From Tenodera sinensis (Eukaryota; Arthropoda; Insecta; Mantodea; Mantidae): DNA of 64,000 nucleotides. Below the pieces are notes generated by a model that worked only from the letters and a program-made list of their open reading frames with translations, was not told the DNA's origin and did no database searches. Location: contig CM060967.1 in the NCBI GenBank assembly GCA_030765045.1, positions 122,238,912-122,302,911 of the forward strand. Reading direction: 5' to 3'. Made by a program: the position numbers and the translations under genes. Each line of letters starts with the position of its first letter. Within the stretch, counting starts at the first letter, position 1. Positions 59,401-64,000 of the stretch are shown here, in pieces.

Positions 59401-62400
59401 TTCTTGAGCACCCGCAACTCCTGTGGAACAAAATTATTCTTCTAACTAAAGTCTTACTTTTAAATAAAAATGCTAAGATCTATTTATTAGGAAAAGGATA
59501 CGCCAAGTCAGCCATTCCTTTTTCTTATTTTTTATTACAGTAATAAATACTTGCTGCAAGTCTGGATTTGTCGTAATAGATAAAATTTTTAAAAAAAGGT
59601 TAATTTGCTATCCAAAAAAAAAAAAAAATTGAAGCAAAAATATATGAATATTTGAAAACTGAAGTTATAAAAAAGAAGAACTGCAGCAGCAAATTTATCA
59701 TAATAAGCTTTGAAATCACTATTAGGTTTATCCCAACACAATCCAGAATCAGTTCTGGCATGTGCAGTACCTAAGTAGAATTGCAACTCAACAAAACTTC
59801 TGAACTAGTTCTGAGAGCGTGCGTAAGAAAATGTTGGTATTAGTTCAGAACACTTTCAGAACCGCTTGTTGGAACAGACCTACAGGTTGGAATATTACTT
59901 GAACCATCATTAATCTCTAATATTGATTAATTGTGCACGCATAGTAGACTATTAATCTATATGATTTGCACATGTCCAGAATATGCATTTCCTGCTGTTG
60001 ACCAAGAACCGATTTCAGTGGCTCCAAACCAGTTCCCAAAACGGAACAACAAGTTGGAAATTCAGAACCAGGTCTGAAGGGTTTTCTGTCATGTTGGAAC
60101 ACTGCTTAGCTACTGCACATGCTCAGATAACAGAACTGATTCTGGATCGTGTCGGAACAAACCTCGTATAGCCTACAATGCGTGCTCAGGTTATTCAGCA
60201 AAACAGATTAATAATGGTTCAAGTAATGTTACAACTGTACAAACTTCCGAACTAATTCTGAGAGCATCCTCGATTGCACATGATAATGTTGGTATTAGTT
60301 CAGAAGGCGTTCAGGACGCACTCAAAACCGCTTGTTGGTACAAACCTATTATAATCATATAAATGATCTAGTACAGTGGTTTGCAAATTCCGCTCTGAAA
60401 TACATCTCCTAATGCTCTCTGAAGAAACTGGAAGATAAAGAAATGATCAAGTCTTAAAATTGCAAATTTTGTGTAGCCATGAGTTGTATATCTGTATTTC
60501 CAGTAGAAATTATAGTTATGTTGCCATACACCTGCTTAAGGGCCACATAACACAGGGTGCCAATGTATGAGAAATGAAAGTAGCCGGCAGTAGTAGCACA
60601 TAATTTGCACAATATTGGAATTGTGTAGTTGGCAATGCCTATAAGATGACAAATGAAGGTAATTTCCACCAATATGTGTACATAAGTGATATAGATACGA
60701 AAAGACAGGGAAACTTATCTCTTTCAAAATTGCAAATTTGGGCAACAAGAAGGTGAGAAACTATTTTATCCAAAAAATCTCCCGAATGTGACACTGAACA
60801 CCACAATTGCAGGATAACTGAGGGTTCCTTCATACTGCAATGAAACAAATTAGTTCATAACCTGAGATAACTATGAAATCATAAGTTACGCAGTTCTGCA
60901 GCATGTAAATAACCCTAAATGGGAACATATTTCATAAATATATGTCTATAAAAGAAATACACAGTTGCATTTTAGAAACATACACCATATAATCTGAAAT
61001 AACTGAAATCATAAGCTCATGCAGTTGTGGAGTATGTAGAATTGAATCAGACCAGTAAGTAAAATAAAATTAACATAAAAATAGAAAACAAGTCAATTAA
61101 TAACACTAAACAACAATTATGTTCTGAATATATGGTAAAAAATTCAAAGCAATCAGAAGAAAACTGGATTTTTGGATTTTCACACATGCATTGCCATAAA
61201 AAAGATCCTCTTAAAATACCTGCAATATCTATGGAAGAAATTAAAAGTTATGTTTAAATACTTTATTTTTATTACCTTAGGGTGCTAAATGCATTTTTAC
61301 TAGCTTTGTGGCATAATCACAGCCTTGTGAAGTGCTTATTAGTGTTATTTGTCCTTCTGCTACTACATGTAAAAGAACACACTAATTGTTCAACAAAACG
61401 GTTCTCAATTTGAATGCCATTCCCATTTGCACAGTTTTAAATTTCTCTTACATATTGTACTTTAAGTTTACTGTATATACAGAGCCACAACTCGTAATGG
61501 GTTAAAATTTGTACCAACCCCAAAACTCTGAACTACATGTTGTGCACAATTACAAGATATAACTTCAAAAAGTGCATACACATTCCCAGAACATGTGTGT
61601 GCTGTTTTCATTTAGTTTTCCAACTCTGATACACAGTAACAAACATATTGTATCTACCAGGTGGAAGGAAAGTGATTACATTAATTTAAACCGGTGATAG
61701 ATCTCAGTATTTGGAACATATTTTATATCTTACGTTTTTTTCTCTGACCATTTCCTACCAAGATATTTTAGTCTTGTTGAAAACAAGCTGGCAACACTGC
61801 AGATTATGTGGGTATGACCTTCACTAGGTCAGTACATAAACAAACATGCTTCACTACTGCTACCACACGCCTCATGAACTTAAACATGTTTACTGTATAA
61901 GTGTAGGCCAATCATAACTCCACCCTGCAAGCGACCAATGTGTTTATGTACAGAAACCAATTCGATTCCCTGACCAACCTCAAAGCAACGTTGTCGGGTT
62001 ACTTCACATCTCAAAAAGCTGCTCGGAGTATTCCTTCCATTCTTTTAAGTGATTAATTATTTTGAAGCCCTGTGTGATGTCCCATAATTTTATTACTACC
62101 AAAGTTATGCCAGAAATAAGTTACTCTATGCATCTTACAAGTAACCAACTGTTATCTTCCTACGTTCTTGTGAAATTATGCGTCCAATTTGGAACAAAAA
62201 TCATTTATTTTTTTGAAATCAGCTCATCTAAGAACAAATAGCCATTAGACTTCTTTGTTTGTAATGCTTCTATGAAGCACATATTAGAAGGAATGTAATA
62301 ACTCCCTTTCACCCTGCATATATTGATGCATTATCAATATATTTATTTTAATAAATAAGCATTAATTTTTCCAAACCTGTGCAATATCAATCCAAGTTGC

Positions 62401-63804
62401 TATGACTCTAGCACGTTCCGAAGGTCTAATATCGGGATCCATTAGAACTGTACTGATGACACGTAATGAAACAGCATTAAACTGATTCACTGTCGCCAGA
62501 ACCGTAGCAGCTTCATGGCTTCTGTTCTTGTCCCTCCTGGACCATATGGCACCAAGACATTGATGTGGCACTAGTTTTTTGAACAGCTCCTGTGTAATAA
62601 ATAAACATTAGTGATTCTTAATTCCAGAAGATTTAATGGTAAGGATGGATTATTACATTTTATCAAGTTCTGTTCACACCAATGGAGTGAGAGCAGATAC
62701 AGCAACTGAAAGCTCCTTTCCTCATCAGTCAATGTAATTAATGCTATAGTCCCAATGGATATGGGAAACTCAAAAACACTTTCAAGTAATGGCACTCAGT
62801 AATTACAAGTATAATCTAAGCTAAATATAGTAATTAAAGATTTTCAGTTTTAATTCATTGGGTGATATGAATAAAAGTGCCGTTAAAAGCATGGCCGCTT
62901 AATCTGATGGCAACGTATAAAGAGACCCAAGAACATCCGAACCACTGTGTGGTGTTCTTGCACTGCACAGCAAGCAGAAACACAATAACACAGCTTCTGT
63001 ACACAAGATCATGGGCTGACTTGTTTTTCTCTGCTCTGAAAATGCAGTATTGAGCTGACACACTATCGTGTGGTTGAGTTATTACCAGTGTGCTTTATTA
63101 TTTTGTCCTGTACTTAGTCATAAAGTGCTCATCATTTGTTTTCTAATGCACAGTGTGTATTTATTTATAATTCGCATGTATTAACTCGGTCAGCTCGCCA
63201 AGTGAAAGTGCGATTTGTAGACAGATTGCCAGGTGATCTGCAATTTCTATCTCTGAGGTAACTTAAAGCATAAAGTGTACAAGACAAACACACACACCCT
63301 GGAAGATTAAAACAAAATATCTGCCAGGAAATTCTCGGCATTTCTCAACATGAATTACAGCAAGTGATGGATAGTTTCCTAAGGAGGTGCCAAAAATGTA
63401 TGGATAACGACGGTACCCAGTTTCAGCATCTCCTTTAATAACATTGGTAAGTAAAACCTTCAAAAGTAGTTTTAAAAATGTTGTATGGTTTCATCCGCGG
63501 CAGTCGGTGAGGAGCACCAAGGACGCGTAAAGGCAAAACACAATGCAGCCGGTTTACACTATTTGGATCACCTGTTATAAGTTAAGTCTTGCTGCCTTTT
63601 TTAATAAATAATAAGTGCCATGTTCATCCATAAAAATCAGGAATTAGAAACATACCATATCCATCCTTGTAAGCTGCTCGGCAAAGTGACGTTCTGGAAT
63701 TTCTGGGAACTGGTATAGACAACAAGCTGCTGCCACAGCATGTCCATTTGCCAATGAGGAGCCACTGTAGTGCGACAGGGTTGCAGTGGAGTATGGAAGA
63801 CAAT
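39371..63804 (-). CDS. Rgl: RalGDS-family Ral guanine nucleotide exchange factor (3' part of gene, ten exons)
   Basis: The ten exons listed separately join in phase with GT-AG introns to encode 529 residues and a stop. Family role: the RasGEF domain (residues about 35-285) promotes GDP release from Ral GTPases, and the RA domain (about 416-510) binds active Ras-type GTPases, linking Ras to Ral signalling at membranes. Visible support: RasGEF blocks AEQLTRMDMELFKKLVPHQC, ATVNQFNAVSLRVISTVL, LKNFSSLKAIISGLQSNPVY, and the hallmark GTIPYLGTFLTDLTMIDTA followed by INFDKRRKEFEVLAQIKLLQ. The linker (about 300-415) is Ser/Asn-rich with poly-Ser runs. The RA domain starts HDFYIIRVTVE and ends VYYAVNTAFNLNFILRPKR. 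The REM domain and start codon are beyond 64000. Closest relatives are RalGDS/RGL/Rgl; the exact orthologue is inference. Confidence 0.95.
40366..40428 (+). pseudogene. Possible C-terminal scrap of a mariner-related transposase
   Basis: ENNVYNKPHTLEELKENIR resembles the conserved tail (P-x-TLEELKxxIR) of DUF4817-type insect transposases. It is very short with no neighbouring frame. It lies in the last intron of the RalGDS-like gene, opposite in strand. Confidence 0.35.
41260..41600 (-). pseudogene. hAT-family transposase C-terminal remnant, in intron
   Basis: The minus-strand reading gives EEFQRSLNSAAGKVGVTAKK, LERVINANLDYTFLC, an in-frame stop, then VKKVLCGKHSNEQFDLTLSQ and SYVERSFSAYKTILTDKHRN followed by LTESNVEMLIVVNFAK. 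The VERSFSxYKxILTDxR block and the following LTExNxE helix are the hallmark of the hAT dimerisation region. One stop codon (about 41477) interrupts it and nothing of the DDE domain was found. It lies in the last intron of the RalGDS-like gene. Confidence 0.75.
42178..42312 (-). CDS. Rgl: RalGDS-like exon 9: RA domain
   Basis: 135 bp; acceptor TTTCAG|GTATAG, donor CAAAG|GTAAAG. The split Gly codon is restored from exon 8. Encodes IVLYKSIMLSNNERTPQVIR and GLEGNPDSYTLAQVLPDK. It lies in the long region between the hAT remnant and the Harbinger element. Confidence 0.95.
42570..42916 (+). pseudogene. Harbinger (HARBI1-like) nuclease, N-terminal remnant
   Basis: Starts at ATG 42570 (MEDVSINLAIAILSIG ... 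RKKRCIRSKRHW). After a frameshift near 42680 it continues in another frame with RDPEKYSNFLRIDNDLFLNL, then LHCVEGKITHQNTNMRTSKE. The pattern YxNFLRxxxxLFxxLL, then ITxQ-N-T-NMR, is the N-terminal signature of HARBI1-type DDE nucleases. The catalytic core is absent, so it is a dead fragment. Confidence 0.75.
43236..44084 (-). mobile_element. RepH copy 7, nested in the Harbinger element
   Basis: Good full-length copy on the minus strand with the intact stem-loop end (GATGTG-TTGTATT-CACATG), ACTTTCTCTACT and all middle blocks. It ends CCAGTAGAGAAAGTAAAAA. The core has only a short CA run near 43941-43957, so this copy did not expand a microsatellite. Confidence 0.76.
44380..44562. mobile_element. 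tRNA-like foldback element
   Basis: Arms at 44380-44413 and 44528-44562 are inverted repeats (AATCAGGACTGAAAA then TTCAATGYCATAGC). Between them, 44472-44536 looks like a tRNA: a 7-bp acceptor stem GCCATGG/CTATGGC, box A-like TAGCCCAGTGGTTAGAGC and box B-like GATCAAATCCT. The anticodon arm is poor and the length is 65 nt, so it is not a working tRNA gene. The 3' tRNA end lies partly in the right arm. Confidence 0.6.
45011..45362 (+). mobile_element. SINE-C, full-length copy
   Basis: tRNA-like head (box A TTAGCTCAGTGTAGTACAGC, box B AGTTCGATTCCC). A body of about 270 bp, seen again in part at 45738 and 54262, ends in GGGCTGTTGCGCCGCGGGGC and a (TA)n tail at 45344-45362. Confidence 0.75.
45738..45862 (+). 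mobile_element. SINE-C fragment (3' body)
   Basis: Matches the 3' half of the copy at 45011 (TTCAGTACTGCACCCTACTC ... GGGCTGTTGCAC). Confidence 0.68.
47165..47450 (+). pseudogene. THAP-domain (C2-CH zinc finger) ORF in intron
   Basis: The translation shows CTWLQC, then GIHFYLFPNRDKLPKIYRIW, ENFFPGSSTCLCSLHF, and GTIPAI near the end. This is the THAP pattern: C-x(2-4)-C, an FP after the first Cys pair, a Trp, then C-x2-H-F and a final AxP-like IPAI. THAP domains bind DNA and occur in P-element transposases and in host regulators. The ATG at 47165 (MPS..., the usual THAP start) is one base out of frame with the domain, and the frame stops right after the domain. So it is a broken fragment or an exon with an unusual start. 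It is on the strand opposite the RalGDS-like gene. Confidence 0.72.
47689..47905 (-). CDS. Rgl: RalGDS-like exon 8: Ser/Asn linker and start of RA domain
   Basis: 217 bp; starts phase 0 and ends one base into a codon (GAT G|GTAAGA). Poly-Ser and Asn-rich, then HDFYIIRVTVETSSVETDG, the first strands of the Ras-association fold. Confidence 0.93.
48056..48745 (+). mobile_element. mariner deletion derivative 1 (690 bp)
   Basis: Ends match as inverted repeats (left GGATACTTCAAAAAG, right GGAAACTTCAAAAAG), with TA just outside (48054-48055 and 48746-48747). The interior encodes the transposase end: GIVLLHSNATPHMVCITQAL (second catalytic region, the Asp of HDN is Ser), then SSDLAQCDFYLFSKLKEHLG with the third Asp kept. 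The first half of the gene is deleted. It lies in the intron between exons 7 and 8. Confidence 0.85.
48849..49690 (+). mobile_element. RepH copy 8
   Basis: Full-length plus-strand copy: ACTTTCTCTACTACATATAG at the start; GTGGCGAAAGTCATGTGAGTGC, the CACAT stem partner and a T run at the end. The core has only about five interrupted TCTG/TGTC units (near 48980-49015). The middle blocks are well kept. Confidence 0.76.
49766..50640 (-). mobile_element. mariner remnant 2
   Basis: One end is clear: TA then CGAGGGGCATCTCAAAAGTA at 49766. The other end was not found, so the 5' side (in transposase orientation) is truncated somewhere near 50640. It differs in sequence from the mariners at 31 and 48 kb. 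Confidence 0.75.
49892..50522 (-). pseudogene. mariner transposase remnant 2
   Basis: The frame 50522-50079 holds VNTDQCLTLDAGLFQLPPYI (helix-turn-helix region), then a deletion that removes the first catalytic Asp block, then VITMVFWDSKGVLLIDYLLH and VFLVHDNTRPHAARETQALL (second Asp). A frameshift near 50100 leads to 50107-49892 with APDLAPSDYHLFPELQQHLG (third Asp) and the C-terminus GLKKLLPRYQKCI. The remaining two Asp motifs fit a D,D34D enzyme. It lies in the exon 7-8 intron, in the same orientation as the host gene. Confidence 0.88.
51682..51796 (-). CDS. Rgl: RalGDS-like exon 7: linker
   Basis: 115 bp; completes the split codon and ends in phase 0 at AGGAAG|GTAAAA. Ser-rich (ASTSSSSSSQFYYDLDSLPS). 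The intron before it is only 117 bp, the shortest of the gene. Confidence 0.92.
51914..52104 (-). CDS. Rgl: RalGDS-like exon 6: end of RasGEF domain
   Basis: 191 bp; starts in phase 0 (IKLLQGAANAYNLPED), ends two bases into a codon. FDSILVLDDREAYELSCQIE is the usual C-terminal edge of the RalGDS RasGEF domain, followed by an Arg/Lys-rich linker (TRELRHKRRAG). Confidence 0.95.
52713..52766. repeat. (AT)n microsatellite
   Basis: Uninterrupted AT dinucleotide run of about 54 bp in the exon 5-6 intron. Confidence 0.97.
52931..53428. repeat. Compound tetranucleotide array (AAAT)(GAGT)(GAAT)(AAAT)
   Basis: About 0.5 kb in four blocks: AAAT units to about 52963, GAGT units to about 53235, GAAT units to about 53354, then AAAT units again to 53428. 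Neighbouring blocks differ by single G/A changes within the unit. A 187-codon open frame across it is purely repeat-encoded. Confidence 0.97.
53672..53812 (-). CDS. Rgl: RalGDS-like exon 5: RasGEF signature
   Basis: 141 bp, 47 codons, phase 0 at both ends; acceptor CTTTCAG|AATATT and donor GCCCAG|GTAAAT. Contains the most conserved stretch of the family, IPYLGTFLTDLTMIDTAIPD, then GLINFDKRRKEFEVLAQ. Confidence 0.97.
54262..54372 (-). mobile_element. SINE-C fragment, reverse orientation
   Basis: Reverse-complement match to the 3' body of SINE-C (GTGCAACAGC, then ACCACCCAGCTGCTGCG and GTAGGGTGCAGTACTGGAGG). Confidence 0.68.
54690..55060 (+). pseudogene. Penelope-like element: GIY-YIG endonuclease remnant
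   Basis: The plus-strand translation gives EYVTQFHITNCQDCPKIYIG, then QHKRNLETRLKEHIRNIKLQ and SAMAHHFWSL. After a shift it continues QDIKSLKHGNYTTELIVWEK, IHKEETS. The order C-x2-C-x-x-YIGQ-x-x-R-x-LxxRxxEH is the GIY-YIG nuclease of Penelope-like retroelements, with the catalytic Arg and the EH pair visible. The reverse transcriptase that should precede it was not found. Stops and a frameshift make it inactive. Confidence 0.8.
55968..56203 (+). mobile_element. SINE-A copy 4, with 9-bp target duplication
   Basis: Full-length, intact box A (TGGCTCAGTTGGTTAGACGC) and box B (GGTTCAAATCT). Flanked by AAGCTGCAT at 55959-55967 and 56204-56212. It lies in the exon 4-5 intron, antisense to the host gene. 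Confidence 0.92.
56493..56657 (-). CDS. Rgl: RalGDS-like exon 4: RasGEF core
   Basis: 165 bp, 55 codons, phase 0 at both ends; acceptor GATGCAG|GTTGAA and donor AGTGGG|GTAAGA. Encodes ELARIFSEDNNQWAQRELLM and the following helix KFADTVGENDRQLQKVFQRQ. Confidence 0.95.
57229..57462 (-). pseudogene. Possible pogo/Tigger transposase C-terminal remnant
   Basis: The minus-strand frame has an acidic stretch (DEESRPDSSDTDSNGDD) followed by KASEVLSAINVHRYYIIANS, which resembles the acidic linker and final helix (S-x-EALxAIxxLRxYxE) of pogo/Tigger-type proteins. The frame ends naturally, but upstream it runs into the DNA transposon at 57469. The similarity is limited to this helix. Confidence 0.4.
57469..58856 (-). 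mobile_element. DNA transposon with DUF4817-type helix-turn-helix
   Basis: 1.39 kb bounded by inverted repeats of about 27 bp: left CAGGGTAGGCCAAAAG then TCGCGATCAG; right (reverse complement) CAGGGTGGGCTAAAAG then TTGTGATCAG. TA follows the right end. It carries the start of a transposase (58608-58348) and otherwise degraded sequence. It lies in the exon 3-4 intron, in the host gene's orientation. Confidence 0.75.
58348..58608 (-). pseudogene. DUF4817-type transposase, N-terminal helix-turn-helix
   Basis: Begins at an ATG: MADIGKYTIEECLIVGVWAH, then HKEIRENFFLHFNKVAPSEA, NLRKLEKKSFSPGSVLDAKC and SGRPKKY. The order (Y-TxEExxIV... F-x-x-x-F-x-x-x-APSxxxxRxLxxKFxxxGSVxDxxxSGRP) matches the DNA-binding N-terminus of a common insect transposase family (DUF4817 type). 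The catalytic part is not readable. The element ends at 57469 and 58856 support its being a transposon gene rather than a host exon. Confidence 0.72.
59310..59420 (-). CDS. Rgl: RalGDS-like exon 3: RasGEF core
   Basis: 111 bp, 37 codons, phase 0 at both ends; acceptor TCCACAG and donor GAGAAG|GTATGT. Encodes ELRVLKNFSSLKAIISGLQS and NPVYRLQKTWQALPREK. Confidence 0.96.
59724..60347. mobile_element. MITE cluster (TAGGTTT...CCAACA ends)
   Basis: A unit of about 160 bp starts ATTAGGTTTATCCCAACA (59724) and ends TTGTTGGAACAGACCTA (about 59884). Related ends recur in inverted and direct orientation at 60110-60175 (GTGTCGGAACAAACCT) and at 60347 (TTGTTGGTACAAACCTATTA). AATCCAGAATCAGTTCTG at the left is inverted near 60130-60150. 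It looks like two or three MITE copies inserted next to or into one another. Confidence 0.6.
60348..61656. other. Intron sequence, nothing recognised
   Basis: Part of the exon 2-3 intron. Minus-strand open frames at 60454-60848 overlap one another and show no domain. Confidence 0.4.
61657..62318 (-). mobile_element. MITE-T copy B (hairpin-free)
   Basis: Reverse-orientation relative of 27251-28139, sharing both ends (CCAGGTGGAAGGAAAGTGAT; CAGGGTGAAAGGGAGTTATT as reverse complement) and the middle blocks (for example TGACCAACCTCAAAGCAACG). It has the single pre-insertion TATTACATTCC. TA precedes it at 61655-61656. It lies in the exon 2-3 intron. Confidence 0.82.
62377..62589 (-). CDS. Rgl: RalGDS-like exon 2: RasGEF core
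   Basis: 213 bp, 71 codons, phase 0 at both ends; acceptor CACAG|GAGCTG and donor CACAG|GTTTGG. Carries ELFKKLVPHQCLGAIWS and the SCR-like block NQFNAVSLRVISTVL, central to GTPase binding in CDC25-type domains. Confidence 0.96.
63656..63804 (-). CDS. Rgl: RalGDS-like exon 1 of the window
   Basis: 149 bp; acceptor TTTGTTTCAG and donor ATG|GTATGT. It begins with the last two bases of a codon and ends on a codon boundary. It encodes the linker after the REM domain and the start of the RasGEF domain (PEIPERHFAEQLTRMDM). Confidence 0.93.
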
Positions 63805-64000
63805 CTGAAACAAAATACACAAATATCCATTTATCTTGCAAAATTTAAAGATGTATGTTATACAATTTTCAAGGTTTGGTGTCCATCTTATTAAATGTAC
63901 TCCTTCTGCCATAGTTAGAGGTTCAATTAATAATCATATGTAGGACTGAAGAAAAATCCTTTTCTTTCCTAGCGTTCAAAGACGAGGTTCAACATAATGT

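Noticed and set aside
63816..63912. Possible further RalGDS-like exon upstream of 63804 (open frame MAEGVHLIRW...)
   Set aside because: It reads through the acceptor of the first exon without its own donor, and the translation does not match the REM or RasGEF domain.

Overview
This window is animal nuclear DNA, most likely from an insect with a large, repeat-rich genome. The evidence is one spliced host gene with long introns and GT-AG junctions, tRNA-derived SINEs, LINEs, mariner, PIF/Harbinger, hAT and pogo transposons, a Ty3/gypsy fragment, a Penelope-like fragment and many microsatellites. No bacterial-type gene, operon, CRISPR array or rRNA gene is visible. A polyneopteran insect (cockroach, termite or similar) is my guess from the repeat style; the sequence does not prove it.

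The only gene I believe is functional lies on the minus strand between 63804 and 39371. Its ten exons encode the C-terminal 529 residues of a RalGDS-type guanine nucleotide exchange factor (Drosophila Rgl / vertebrate RalGDS-RGL family). The RasGEF (CDC25-homology) domain is followed by a Ser/Asn-rich linker, a C-terminal Ras-association (RA) domain and a stop codon. All ten exons join in phase. The 5' part, including the REM domain, lies beyond position 64000. Its introns hold most of the right-hand repeats: two mariner remnants, a PIF/Harbinger element, an hAT remnant, a THAP-domain ORF, a DUF4817-type DNA transposon, a Penelope GIY-YIG fragment, SINEs, MITEs and a 0.5 kb tetranucleotide array.

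Positions 1-39000 hold no recognisable host gene and are a mosaic of nested mobile elements. In order: a CR1/L2-like LINE broken by a SINE (75-4190); a small MITE; a family of about 0.9 kb elements with inverted subterminal motifs, a terminal stem-loop and a microsatellite core (here called RepH; eight copies across the window); LINE remnants (10.6-11.4 kb); a cluster of tRNA-headed SINEs (12-13 kb); a 59-bp tandem array (17 kb); an hAT remnant; a 6.0 kb inverted-repeat element (19027-25060) that split one RepH copy and itself holds a Jockey-type LINE; a MITE carrying a hairpin insertion with an 11-bp target duplication (27.3 kb); a pogo/Tigger-like element whose DNA-binding-domain codons were interrupted by a full-length mariner (30.7-32.8 kb); and an internally deleted Ty3/gypsy element with 130-bp LTRs (33.6-34.7 kb).

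All transposase and reverse-transcriptase reading frames seen here are broken by frameshifts, stops, deletions or lost catalytic residues, so no autonomous element is present. The best candidate for something under-described is RepH, whose architecture resembles Helentron-associated (DINE-1-like) elements. The family names RepH, RepF, MITE-T and SINE-A, B, C are local labels made for this window.
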